Positions 1-7,155 of a stretch of 29,899 bases of DNA are shown piece after piece (the stretch's first letter is position 1; each line of letters begins with the position of its first letter). Location of the stretch: NCBI GenBank assembly GCA_900767815.1, contig CAAGAM010000166.1, positions 1 through 29,899 on the forward strand, read 5' to 3'. The position numbers and the translations under genes are program-made. The notes beneath the pieces were generated by a model that was not told the origin of the DNA, did not search any database, and saw only the letters and a program-made list of their open reading frames with translations. The stretch comes from Clostridia bacterium (GTDB lineage: Bacteria; Bacillota; Clostridia; Christensenellales; Borkfalkiaceae).

Positions 1-79
1 CTTTTGCCGACTGGGTTAAATTCGCTTTCTGTTTTTCGTCTTTCAACTCGTCTGCTACGTTCACATTTTCTTTTGCCAT
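1..79 (-). CDS. N-terminal fragment of an unrecognised gene running off the window
   Basis: Reading leftward, an ATG at 79-77 opens a frame that stays open to the window edge (26 residues, MAKENVNVADELKDEKQ and so on: highly charged, helix-prone). On this strand AAAGGAGT (95-88) lies a normal distance before the ATG, which is the main reason to believe the start. A TATATT hexamer preceded by TG (complement of 173-178) could be an extended -10 element; its transcript would begin right at the hairpin at 165-122. The product cannot be named from 26 residues. It is divergent from the truncated-looking gene that follows. Confidence 0.6.
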   Translation of the reverse strand, partial: MAKENVNVADELKDEKQKANLTQSAK

Positions 80-121
80 TTTGTTTTACTCCTTTGCGTA
101 TCGGTCGCCACCATAAAAATA

Positions 122-165
122 ACGTGTCAAGTGAAGTGGACTGTTTTCCGCTTCATTTAACACGT
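122..165. repeat. 18-bp imperfect inverted repeat (hairpin)
   Basis: Arms 122-139 and 148-165 pair over 18 positions with one mismatch and two G-U type pairs, around an 8-nt loop. There is no T-run, so it is not a typical intrinsic terminator. It lies between the start of the leftward gene at 79 and its possible extended -10 at 173-178, so it would form the extreme 5' end of that transcript. It could be an mRNA-stabilising stem, an operator, or the remnant of a mobile-element end at the junction with the truncated frame beginning at about 180. Confidence 0.65.
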
Positions 166-257
166 CTATTGTAATATAACAGTACATAAAAGAGAAAGAT
201 ATTTTAAAAACGAAAAGAATTGTTGAAAAGATATATCTGGATGAATCCGATTGCATA

Positions 258-1979
258 ATGGTGGCGGTTCATGATTCCTACAGGTTGGATATTTCTCAAA
301 AAAATGGAATCTCAAATATTGAAATTTATGAAATGAGGGATTGTATATTCAAATGGATGATGGAACATAGCGACATAGATGAAAATACGAATATGATGAT
401 ACTCCGTGGGTTGTTGCAAGGTATTCACAGAGAACCTTTTAAAATACAAAAAGAGCATTTGAATGAATTTATTGTAAAGAATAAAACTCAAGATGATTGT
501 GTCAAGGCGGAAATATGTTATGCAATATTGGAGACACGGGAAAATATTTTAAAATTTAAAGATTGGGATAATTTAAAAGATTATATTCCGTTATTTGATG
601 AAATGATTGAAAAAATAACCCCAAATGACGAGTATTTGAAGAATAGATATATATTTGTAAAAGATGATTTTCCGTTGTTGGATCCATGTCGCAGTGGTGA
701 TCCGGATTGGTATGAAAAATCGATCAAACAGAGGAAAGAAATCAGAGAGAAGTGCTTAGTTGATCTTATTGGTAAATACGGACAAAAAATTATTGAAAAA
801 ATAATTAAAGATTGTAGTAAAAGTTCTTATTCTATTTGGCCATTGTTATATAGCCATTCAGATAATCGCTTTGCAGATATAAAAATTATGATTGATAGAG
901 CATTGGAAAACGGATTAAGAGTTTATTTGGAGTTAATGCCATTTAATGATGTCGTTGAAGTTATCAAAACCTACAATAATGACGAAATGATAATCAAAAA
1001 TCTACCTTGTAATAAACAGGTCTATGAATTTGTTTTTGGAAAAGACTATGAAGAAAAGTTTTGGGTATCGCATAATTTTGAATATGAGGATAAAGAGATG
1101 TTTGAAATTGCGTTTGAAAAATTTATAAGATTTGCACCAAATAAACTTTTAGATGTTTTTGCTTATCTGGTAGATAGTGATTATTCTCATAAAATAAAAT
1201 TGCTGTCAGCTCTGACGAGATGGGTGAATGAGGGTAAAAAATTATCAGAACATGAATTTTTTGCGCTTAATGAATTGGTTCGTAAAATGGACCAAAAGTA
1301 TTATACAGAAGAATTATCTCTTTGTGAATTCAAGCTGTTGCCATTTATAAAAAGGGAAATTGGCGATTATCCTATGGGGATAAAGAAGTATATTTGGGAT
1401 AATCCCGAAGAACTTGGAAAATTGCTAATTCAGTTAAACAAACAAAAGGATTCGCTTGCTCCCGAAAGTTTAGGACAGAGAATTATATTTGAAGCTTATT
1501 GTGCATTTGGAGGTGCTTGTTATATACCTAAAGATTATATGATTGCGCATAGAGATGTTTTAAAACAATGGGTTCTCAGTGTTTTAAAACCGTGTGAAAA
1601 TGAGGACGCTGTTGTTAAGCGACTTGTAAAGTCTGCGATAATCAATACATTGGCGTGTTGCCCAAAGAATGACGATGAATTGGTTTGGCCGATAACAGAA
1701 ATAGCTGATATTTTAGAATATTTGTCATATGAGGACTATGACGATAAGTATAGAGTATCTAGTAATTTTTATTGCGGATATGTTAACAGAAGAGGAATAA
1801 GATCTGTGGGTGATGGTTCGGTTGAACTGTCATTAAGTGAAAAATTTAGACAATATAAAAATTACTATCAATATTCTCACCCTGTTGTGAGTAGAGCTTT
1901 AGATTATATTGCTGAAAATTACAACAGGGAAAGCGAAATGGATAAAATGCAAGCTTATTTAGGGTTTAATTTGGTATAA
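258..1979 (+). CDS. Large AT-rich-codon protein of unknown function, probably 5'-truncated
   Basis: 573 residues from the first ATG; I do not recognise a catalytic domain. The protein is rich in helices and aromatics (many Tyr, Phe, Trp), with an acidic, helical C-terminus. The end (a GIRSVGDGS-like stretch, then a Tyr-rich helix) resembles, from memory, the C-termini of very large STAND/ATPase-type accessory proteins; this is weak inference. The ATG at 258 has no visible ribosome binding site. The same frame is open back to a stop at 177-179, and its translation there (for example RIVEKIYLDESDC) reads like protein, but it contains no ATG. Either a rare start is used or the gene has lost its 5' part. 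Codon use is visibly more AT-rich than the housekeeping genes, as in the DUF4062 gene downstream. Together they look like horizontally acquired, possibly defence-related cargo. Confidence 0.6.
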   Translation: MVAVHDSYRLDISQKNGISNIEIYEMRDCIFKWMMEHSDIDENTNMMILRGLLQGIHREPFKIQKEHLNEFIVKNKTQDDCVKAEICYAILETRENILKFKDWDNLKDYIPLFDEMIEKITPNDEYLKNRYIFVKDDFPLLDPCRSGDPDWYEKSIKQRKEIREKCLVDLIGKYGQKIIEKIIKDCSKSSYSIWPLLYSHSDNRFADIKIMIDRALENGLRVYLELMPFNDVVEVIKTYNNDEMIIKNLPCNKQVYEFVFGKDYEEKFWVSHNFEYEDKEMFEIAFEKFIRFAPNKLLDVFAYLVDSDYSHKIKLLSALTRWVNEGKKLSEHEFFALNELVRKMDQKYYTEELSLCEFKLLPFIKREIGDYPMGIKKYIWDNPEELGKLLIQLNKQKDSLAPESLGQRIIFEAYCAFGGACYIPKDYMIAHRDVLKQWVLSVLKPCENEDAVVKRLVKSAIINTLACCPKNDDELVWPITEIADILEYLSYEDYDDKYRVSSNFYCGYVNRRGIRSVGDGSVELSLSEKFRQYKNYYQYSHPVVSRALDYIAENYNRESEMDKMQAYLGFNLV

Positions 1980-2105
1980 TGGCGATTAGTCGAAAAAGTG
2001 TTTGTCATATATTTGTAAAAATAAAGTCATAATATAAATTTATAAGAGAAGATTGTTTTTATATATACTTCTTTTAAAACAATTTAATTAAAAAGGAAGG
2101 GAAAA

Positions 2106-2726
2106 ATGGATAAAAAGTATCAAGTTTTTATAAGTTCAACATACAAGGATTTGCAAGAAGAAAGATTCGCTGTATCTAATACTTTATTAAGTATGGGTTT
2201 TATTCCTGTGGGTATGGAACAATTTCCAGCCAGTAATATGAGCCAAATGGATTACATAAAAACGATTATGAAAGATTGTGATTATTATTTGTTGATTCTT
2301 GCGGGAAAATATGGCTCAGTGAATGAAAAGGGTGTTGGTTTTACTGAAAGTGAATATGATTATGCAATTAGTCAAGAAATACCAGTTATGAGTTTTCTTA
2401 TAAAAGATGTTGGCAAGTTGGTTAGCGAAAAATGCGAGGATGCTGATATAGGGCGAAACAATTTAAAAAGGTTTCGCGAGAAGGTTTCTCAAAGCAAAAT
2501 GGTGTCGTTTTATACAAGCATAGGGGATTTAACAACGAAAGTAGCAGCCTCAATGTGTGAGTGTGTTCAAAAATTTCCGGCTAGAGGCTGGGTTCGTGGT
2601 GATTGTACGAATGATGCTGACAATATTGCAAGAATGAAGGAATGTGTAAAACAAATAATAAACGATTGCAATATAGAGGATCTTTTTTCCGATCAAACAA
2701 TAATACTTGATGGAGGTAAAGCATAA
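2106..2726 (+). CDS. DUF4062 domain protein
   Basis: 206 residues starting MDKKYQVFISSTYKDLQEER, the hallmark N-terminus of DUF4062 (an alpha/beta, TIR/SLOG-like Rossmann domain). Typical later motifs are present: GFIPVGMEQFPAS, a DYYLLILAGKYGS strand-loop at about residues 59-71, and FTESEYDYA at about 79-87. AAGGAAGGG (2093-2101) sits just before the ATG. DUF4062 is often fused to or encoded beside large NTPases or effector proteins in accessory regions. Here it is a stand-alone domain with a roughly 45-residue C-terminal tail, 126 bp after the truncated-looking gene on the same strand. A role in nucleotide-signal sensing or anti-phage defence is a guess from family context; the sequence itself shows only the fold family. 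Confidence 0.85.
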   Translation: MDKKYQVFISSTYKDLQEERFAVSNTLLSMGFIPVGMEQFPASNMSQMDYIKTIMKDCDYYLLILAGKYGSVNEKGVGFTESEYDYAISQEIPVMSFLIKDVGKLVSEKCEDADIGRNNLKRFREKVSQSKMVSFYTSIGDLTTKVAASMCECVQKFPARGWVRGDCTNDADNIARMKECVKQIINDCNIEDLFSDQTIILDGGKA

Positions 2727-3055
2727 TAGATGCAATCATAACAAATACTGCATTCTTGATTTTGTTTATTATTATAGCGAAAAATAAATTTAAAAAAAAT
2801 TTTGTAGCTATGTAAGATGCTGCGTGAAATTCAGTGTTAAAGATTCTTCTTCAAAGAAAATCAAAAATAAGGAATTTGCGCAGAGAGATTCCGCACAAAT
2901 TCCTTGTATAGACGTATCATAATATAATGATATAAGCAATTATATATTTGACATAAAAATAAACTTATTAGTCATTTTAGTATTTTTTTTACAAATAAAC
3001 CCTTAAAAAGAAATACTTTTTTTTGATGAATAAGTTAGGATAGCCGATAATCGGG
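2727..3055. other. AT-rich intergenic stretch, no gene seen
   Basis: No supported coding frame. The only structure seen is the inverted repeat at 2869-2905, reported separately. This is the first third of a gene-free stretch of nearly 1 kb between the DUF4062 gene and the BspA-like lipoprotein gene. Confidence 0.6.
2869..2905. repeat. 10-bp inverted repeat downstream of the DUF4062 gene
   Basis: AAGGAATTTG (2869-2878) and CAAATTCCTT (2896-2905) are perfect complements around a 17-nt loop. No T-run follows, so it is a weak candidate terminator for the DUF4062 transcript, or a transposon-end remnant. Confidence 0.5.
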
Positions 3056-3104
3056 TGCACCAGCAAAAAAGACAGGTTTTCAGCCTGTCTTTTTTGCTGG
3101 TGCA
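3056..3104. terminator. Perfect 21-bp hairpin with T-runs, bidirectional terminator-like
   Basis: Arms 3056-3076 and 3084-3104 are perfect reverse complements around the loop TTTTCAG. The core is AAAAAAGACAGG, loop, CCTGTCTTTTTT, a classic intrinsic terminator that reads the same on both strands. The right arm is also the first 21 bases of repeat unit A, so the hairpin marks the upstream edge of the tandem element. Confidence 0.75.
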
Positions 3105-3453
3105 TCTTAAGGGGACGAGTACGCGGCACAGCCGTAACATTGGCTAAAGGAAATGTAAAAAGTGCCGTCGTTCGCATTCGCGAAAGCGAATATTGCCGAG
3201 GGTTCCCGCAAGCGGGAAACGGCAAAGTCTCCCGAAGGTGCAAAATGTCGAGAGGTTATAACACCTGTCTTTTTTGCCGGTGTACCTTAAGGGGACGAGT
3301 ACGCGGCGCAGCCGTAACATTGGCTATCGGAAATGTAAAAAGTGCCGTCGTTCGCATTCGCGTAAGCGAATATAGCCGAGGGTTTACGCAAGCGGGAAAC
3401 GGCAAAGTATCCCGAAGGTGCAAAATGTCGAGAGGTTATAACACCTGTCTTTT
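3084..3453. repeat. Two tandem 180-bp copies of a structured element
   Basis: Unit A spans 3084-3263 and unit B 3264-3443, with an exact 180-bp period and about 11 mismatches by hand count. A third copy stops after about ten bases (3444-3453). Each unit contains CGGC-ACA/GCA-GCCG, a TTCGC-loop-GCGAA hairpin whose tetraloop is GAAA in A and GTAA in B (both GNRA), and a GCCG...CGGC stem enclosing a CCCGC-AA-GCGGG type hairpin, weakened in unit B. The frame is open across both copies, but its translation simply repeats and has no plausible start site, so I do not call a protein. It may be a repeated structured RNA, an intergenic palindromic element, or a MITE relic. Confidence 0.8.
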
Positions 3454-3466
3454 GGGGCTTAAAGTC

Positions 3467-3502
3467 AAATGTTGGGGTGTAAAGAAAAACACCTCAACAT
3501 TT
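3467..3502 (+). terminator. 14-bp hairpin, probable terminator
   Basis: Arms 3467-3480 and 3489-3502 pair over 14 positions with one G-T pair around an AAAGAAAA loop, followed by ATTTTAG and a later TTTTT. It insulates the lipoprotein promoter downstream from the repeat region. Confidence 0.6.
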
Positions 3503-3565
3503 ATTTTAGAATCGGTTGTTTTTTATGTTCTAAATTATAACTTCGAGCAAAATTTGGGCTCTTTG

Positions 3566-3594
3566 TTGACATTATATGTAATTTATGTTATAAT
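3566..3594 (+). promoter_or_regulatory. Consensus sigma-A promoter for the BspA-like lipoprotein
   Basis: TTGACA at 3566-3571 and TATAAT at 3589-3594, both perfect, with a 17-bp spacer. Transcription would start near 3601, giving a leader of about 110 nt before the ATG at 3714. Confidence 0.88.
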
Positions 3595-3625
3595 GTTCAA
3601 GAAGAAATAATTTAATCGGGCTTGG

Positions 3626-3686
3626 CGTCGTTTTTTGTCGAATGACCGTTTGCGGTCGAAAGCAATCAATGTAATCGATAACGACG
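3626..3686 (+). promoter_or_regulatory. Structured leader of the lipoprotein mRNA
   Basis: CGTCGTT (3626-3632) pairs with AACGACG (3680-3686), enclosing a GACCG-TTTG-CGGTC hairpin (3644-3657). The outer 3' arm is followed by TTTT and then, about 14 nt later, the ribosome binding site. It could be an attenuator, a stabilising fold, or a riboswitch of unknown class; I do not recognise a known motif. Confidence 0.4.
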
Positions 3687-3713
3687 TTTTCGGGGCTTGA
3701 AAAGGGAAGGAAA

Positions 3714-4685
3714 ATGAAAAAACTGACGACAATGTTTTTGATTATCTTTGCTGCGGTATGCACGATGTGTTCCGTAGCGTGCAATTCTTCCGATACGGGC
3801 AAGAAAGAAGATGACTATCCGAATAACGCAAGTCAGGGTCTGGAATTCAAATTAAGTTCGGATGAGTCCTATTACAGCCTTGAGGGAATAGGGATCTGCA
3901 TGGACGAAGAAATCGTGATTCCGTCTATGTTCAAGGGGAAACCGGTAAAAGTGATTGCCGAAGAAGCGTTGGAAAACTCGGATGGTGTAAAGAAAATAAC
4001 CGTACCTGATTCTGTCATAAAAATCGAAGATTCGGCTTTTATTGAATGCAGAGAATTGATTGAAGTCAGGTTGCCCGATTCGTTGACTACAATTCCCGAA
4101 TCTTGTTTTAGGATGTGTTATAAATTGGAAACGGTTAATATACCTTCATCTTTAAAAAAGATAGGCAATGTTGCTTTTGTTTCTACGGCAATTAAGGAAA
4201 TCGAAATTCCCGACTCCGTAACTCTGTTTGGCGACAGTATTTTTCAGTATTGCTCTTCATTGCGTAGGGTTGTCTTGCCGAGTGGAATGACGGCAATCCC
4301 GAATCAAATGTTTCTGGAATGTGAGAATTTAAGCGATATTGTATTGCCGCAAGGAATAAAGAAAATCGGTTCCGAATCGTTCGGTTTTTGTAAGAATTTG
4401 AAAGAAATAGTTATTCCGGATGATACGGAAACAATTGAAGGATTAGCTTTTCTGGGGTGTGGGATCGAAACAATTACAATCGGAAAAAGCGTGAAACATA
4501 TTGCGGGTGGTTCTTTTTCAAGCTGTTCGGCATTATCAAGTGTAATTTTTAAAAATTTAAAGGGGTGGACGGTAAGTTATTCCGATATAACAGAACAGAT
4601 TCCGGAAGTGGGTTTATCCGACGTGAAAAAAGCGGCCGAATATTTAACAACCGACTATCCCGGGTATTCATGGCAGCGAGTTTGA
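3714..4685 (+). CDS. BspA-like leucine-rich repeat lipoprotein
   Basis: 323 residues. An N-terminal signal (MKKLTTMFLIIFAAV) ends in a lipobox-like SVAC with Cys23, so the protein is probably lipidated and held on the outer face of the membrane. After a Ser/Asp/Lys linker come about seven LRR_5 (BspA-type, Treponema pallidum-type) repeats of 22-24 residues, with the recurring pattern of a Phe- or Ala-containing F-x-x-C element, then L-x-x-V-x-I/L-P-x-S and I-x-x-x-A-F. Such repeats form a curved beta/alpha solenoid used for adhesion or ligand binding in gut and oral bacteria. AAGGGAAGG precedes the ATG. The gene is monocistronic, behind its own consensus promoter. The ligand is unknown. Confidence 0.85.
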   Translation: MKKLTTMFLIIFAAVCTMCSVACNSSDTGKKEDDYPNNASQGLEFKLSSDESYYSLEGIGICMDEEIVIPSMFKGKPVKVIAEEALENSDGVKKITVPDSVIKIEDSAFIECRELIEVRLPDSLTTIPESCFRMCYKLETVNIPSSLKKIGNVAFVSTAIKEIEIPDSVTLFGDSIFQYCSSLRRVVLPSGMTAIPNQMFLECENLSDIVLPQGIKKIGSESFGFCKNLKEIVIPDDTETIEGLAFLGCGIETITIGKSVKHIAGGSFSSCSALSSVIFKNLKGWTVSYSDITEQIPEVGLSDVKKAAEYLTTDYPGYSWQRV

Positions 4686-4789
4686 GCTGCGCCGGATATT
4701 TTTAAAGTAAAGCGATGCATGTAAGTTTATGAATTAACTTCAATTTTGCGGCAATCTTTGCCGACGTATTAAAAGGTTTTATTATTTTC
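4686..4789. other. Intergenic, nothing recognised
   Basis: First part of the 354-bp gap between the lipoprotein and the TM1266-like gene. No coding frame and no clear terminator with a T-run is seen; the rest of the gap holds the promoter, leader and terminator listed next. Confidence 0.5.
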
Positions 4790-4818
4790 TTGACAAAAAG
4801 AAATATTTAACGTATAAT
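4790..4818 (+). promoter_or_regulatory. Consensus sigma-A promoter of the TM1266-ABC operon
   Basis: TTGACA (4790-4795), a 17-bp spacer and TATAAT (4813-4818), both hexamers perfect. The predicted start near 4825 leaves a leader of about 215 nt before the first ATG (5040), ending in an intrinsic terminator. Confidence 0.9.
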
Positions 4819-4824
4819 ATATAT

Positions 4825-5019
4825 GTAACATGCGGAATATGTTGTTCTGTATGAATTAAAAAACACTGAATCGATGATTCTTTCGGAGAGTAAGCGTAAA
4901 ACAAAACATTCTTTTGCGGCGGCTATTATGATAGATTATATCTGTTATCCTCTGCGACGGGCTGAATAAATGTCTTTTATAATGTTTTTTTGCGCATACT
5001 TTTCGGGGTATGCGTTTTT
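4825..5019 (+). promoter_or_regulatory. Terminator-controlled leader RNA, candidate riboswitch of unassigned class
   Basis: Between the consensus promoter and the first gene lies a long leader that ends in an intrinsic terminator (4993-5019), the layout of a transcription-attenuating riboswitch. Upstream of the terminator I can draw a GAATC-GAT-GATTC hairpin (4868-4880), a CGTAAAA/TTTTGCG hairpin starting near 4895, a CTAT-TATG-ATAG hairpin starting near 4923, and a closing helix of CGGAGAG (4884-4890) with CTCTGCG (4950-4956) that has one mismatch. The GGAGAGTA string recalls the tetrahydrofolate riboswitch start, but its other conserved blocks are missing. TPP signatures are also absent. 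A protein-binding attenuator is equally possible. Confidence 0.5.
4993..5019 (+). terminator. Leader terminator upstream of the TM1266-like gene
   Basis: CGCATAC (4993-4999) pairs perfectly with GTATGCG (5008-5014), followed by TTTTT. It lies before, not after, a gene and is only about 20 nt from the start codon, so it must be regulated or leaky. Confidence 0.85.
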
Positions 5020-5039
5020 ATTTTGCGGGAGGCGAAACA

Positions 5040-5291
5040 ATGAGGATAGGAGTTATCGGAATAGTAATCGAAAAGGACAGAACGTCCGCGGTGGCGGTAA
5101 ACGAAGTTTTATCTGCTTACGGCGATTATATCATCGGAAGAATGGGCGTACCCGACAAGGAAAACGAAGTTTACGTTATAAGCGTTATCGTCAAGGCTTC
5201 TAACGAGATTTTTTCCGCAATGACGGGAAAGCTCGGTAAGATATTAAACGTAAAAGTTAAATCGGCTGTAACCTCGTGCGAGGTAGGCTGA
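5040..5291 (+). CDS. TM1266-family iron-only hydrogenase system regulator
   Basis: 83 residues starting MRIGVIGIVIEKDRTSA, matching the small ferredoxin-like/ACT-like TM1266 family annotated as a putative regulator of the [FeFe]-hydrogenase (HydEFG) system. Characteristic features are the YIIGRMGVP stretch at about residues 30-38, alternating beta strands (YVISVIVKA) and the terminal GKLGKILNVKVKSAVTS. The start is set by GGGAGG at 5027-5032, 7 nt before the ATG; the in-frame ATG at 5010 lies inside the leader terminator and is unlikely. No hydrogenase or HydEFG gene is in the window. Being first in an ABC-importer operon suggests a sensor or allosteric role there. The molecular function of the family is not established. 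Confidence 0.85.
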   Translation: MRIGVIGIVIEKDRTSAVAVNEVLSAYGDYIIGRMGVPDKENEVYVISVIVKASNEIFSAMTGKLGKILNVKVKSAVTSCEVG

Positions 5292-5305
5292 AGGAGAAAA
5301 ACAAA

Positions 5306-6349
5306 ATGAAAAAATTTTTATCAATGTTAGTAGCGGTTATGATGATTTTTGTCATCGTGTCTTGCGGTCAGGCCGGCGGAACGAGCGGTGATTCCGGATC
5401 GTCGGCAAACGGAAATTCTGATATTTCAGAATCGGTTACGAAAGTTTCTAAAACGTTCTCTATGGGTGTCGTCAACGGCGCGCCCGCTCTTGCGGTTGCC
5501 AATATCGCGGGCGGTTTCGATTTTTCCGATGAGAAGAACGATGTAAAAACGAACGTAAACGTAGAAAAAGACGCGCCCGCGGTTATCGCGGGGCTTACCA
5601 ACGGAACTTACGATATGGCGATATTGCCCTTAAACGTCGCTTCCAAACTTTATAACGCGGGAAAGCTCGGCGTTAAACTTGTGTCGGTGAATATTTTCAG
5701 CGTTCTGCACGTTCTTACAAAGGGAGAATATAACAATCTGAACGATATGAAAGGTAAAGTCGTATATACGGTCGGCGCGGGCGGAACTCCCGAGGTTGCC
5801 TTGAAAAACATACTTACGGCTAACGGAATTAAGTTTGCGGACGGAGATGAGGCTGCCGATTCCGAAACAGTTTATATCAACGCCGTTTCGGAGGCGCAGC
5901 TCGTAATGGTTGCTTTGAAAAAGGGAGAAGCGGACTTTGCGATTCTCGGCGAACCCGTCGTTTCTCAGGCAATGGCGAATACGGGTGCGAAAATAGCTTT
6001 TTCCGTCGAGGACGAATGGAAAAAGGCTCACCCCGGAGTCGGTTTCGTTCAGGCGGGCTTGATTGTTAAATCTGCGGTTCTGGATAATTACGGCGGATAT
6101 GTCGACGCGCTCATGGAGAAAATGGGAGAAAACAACGCTTACGTCAACGAGCATGTCGAAACCGTTTCGGATGAACTTAAACTAATAAACGCAACTCTTC
6201 CCAAACTTTCCGCCGAAACGTTAGCTAGGTGTCTTATCGGCGCGGATAAAGCTTCTTTTCGCAGAGCGGATATCGAGGCGTTTCTTAAAGCGTTGAATCC
6301 CGCAGATTACGGCGGCAAACTCCCTTCGGACGATTTTTACGCAAGATAA
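5306..6349 (+). CDS. ABC transporter substrate-binding lipoprotein, NMT1/SsuA-like
   Basis: 347 residues. The lipoprotein signal MKKFLSMLVAVMMIFVIVSC puts the lipidated Cys at 20, followed by a Gly/Ser-rich linker. The mature domain starts at about residue 48 (FSMGVVNGAPALAVANI) and shows the type-II periplasmic binding fold of the nitrate/sulfonate/taurine and thiamine-precursor (NMT1/THI5, SsuA) group: YDMAILPLNVA, LKGKVV-like DMKGKVVYTVGAGGTPE, and a second-lobe EADFAILGEPVVSQA. The start is chosen at 5306 because AAGGAG (5291-5296) precedes it and the signal peptide begins there; the upstream in-frame ATG at 5276 lies inside the previous gene. It follows that gene by 14 nt. The substrate cannot be told from sequence: an aromatic sulfonate, a pyrimidine thiamine precursor, or a small anion are all possible. 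Confidence 0.88.
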   Translation: MKKFLSMLVAVMMIFVIVSCGQAGGTSGDSGSSANGNSDISESVTKVSKTFSMGVVNGAPALAVANIAGGFDFSDEKNDVKTNVNVEKDAPAVIAGLTNGTYDMAILPLNVASKLYNAGKLGVKLVSVNIFSVLHVLTKGEYNNLNDMKGKVVYTVGAGGTPEVALKNILTANGIKFADGDEAADSETVYINAVSEAQLVMVALKKGEADFAILGEPVVSQAMANTGAKIAFSVEDEWKKAHPGVGFVQAGLIVKSAVLDNYGGYVDALMEKMGENNAYVNEHVETVSDELKLINATLPKLSAETLARCLIGADKASFRRADIEAFLKALNPADYGGKLPSDDFYAR

Positions 6350-6363
6350 GGATTGTATAATAA

Positions 6364-7155
6364 ATGAAAAAGAGCATCAAAAGTTCGCTCGCGATTATAT
6401 CGGGAATTATTTTTATAATAATTCTCTGGTATATCACGGCGGGGATTTTTAACGACGATATGATTGCGCCTGCGCCGCATGCGGTTATGAAAGAATTTTT
6501 TGCAATTCTTGGTGAAAAGTCGGTCTATAAGTCGATTATCGGCACATTGTGGCGTTCAACGATAAGTTTTTCGATATCGTTTGCCGTGGCATTGGTGCTT
6601 GCCGTAATCGCTTCGTTTTCGCCGTTTGCGGAAAAGTTTTTCTATCCGCTTGTGGCTATTGTACGCGTCGTACCTGCCATGAGCGTGATTTTGTTGTGTC
6701 TTATCTGGCTTCGTTCGTCTAAAAGTCCGATAGCCGTTTCGTTTATAGTTATCTTCCCGATGCTGTATTCCGCAATTTTAAACGCGTTGAAAAACCGCGA
6801 TAAAGATCTTATACAAATGCTTAAAGCTTATAACGTTAAGCCTATGAAAGTCTTTTTCGGAGCGACTCTTCCCGATGTGGTGGGAAGGCTTTTCCCCGAA
6901 TTTGTGTCCGTACTTGCGTTTAATATAAAGCTCACGATAAGCGGCGAGGCTTTGGCATATACGAAGCAAAGCATCGGCAGGGAAATGTATGCGGCGAATT
7001 CAAATTTTTTAACGGGCAGACTTTTAGCTCTCACCGTTATTGCCGTACTTTTGTCCGTTGCGCTGGAATTGTTGTTTAAAGGTGTGTATTATCTTATAAA
7101 AAAGGGGATAAAAGAGCATGGTCGTAAAAAAACTTTGCAAGCGTTACAGGACTGA
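6364..7155 (+). CDS. ABC transporter permease, SsuC/ThiX-like
   Basis: 263 residues with about six hydrophobic helices, starting with one at residues 8-28 (SLAIISGIIFIIILWYITA). It is a BPD_transp_1 inner-membrane permease of the NitT/TauT type. The cytoplasmic coupling loop is recognisable around residues 155-185 (GATLPDVVGRLFPEFVSVL), followed by the subfamily's characteristic LTISGEALA and SIGREMYAA segments. It lies 14 nt after the binding protein and overlaps the ATPase gene by 38 nt, so the three are translationally coupled parts of one importer. Ribosome binding is weak (AAGGA about 12 nt upstream), fitting coupling to the upstream gene. Confidence 0.88.
   Translation: MKKSIKSSLAIISGIIFIIILWYITAGIFNDDMIAPAPHAVMKEFFAILGEKSVYKSIIGTLWRSTISFSISFAVALVLAVIASFSPFAEKFFYPLVAIVRVVPAMSVILLCLIWLRSSKSPIAVSFIVIFPMLYSAILNALKNRDKDLIQMLKAYNVKPMKVFFGATLPDVVGRLFPEFVSVLAFNIKLTISGEALAYTKQSIGREMYAANSNFLTGRLLALTVIAVLLSVALELLFKGVYYLIKKGIKEHGRKKTLQALQD

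Noticed and set aside
3084..3443. CRISPR array
   Set aside because: Only two units, each 180 bp with no short repeat-spacer alternation, and no cas genes in the window.
3140..3610. 156-residue open frame across the 180-bp repeats
   Set aside because: Its sequence only mirrors the DNA repeat, it has no ribosome binding site, and its basic, Cys-rich composition is unlike a real protein.
4884..4956. Tetrahydrofolate riboswitch
   Set aside because: Only the GGAGAGTA string fits; the other conserved THF blocks are missing.
4825..5019. TPP riboswitch ahead of a possible thiamine-precursor importer
   Set aside because: Neither the CTGAGA block nor the ACCTGATCTGG-like block of the TPP aptamer is present.
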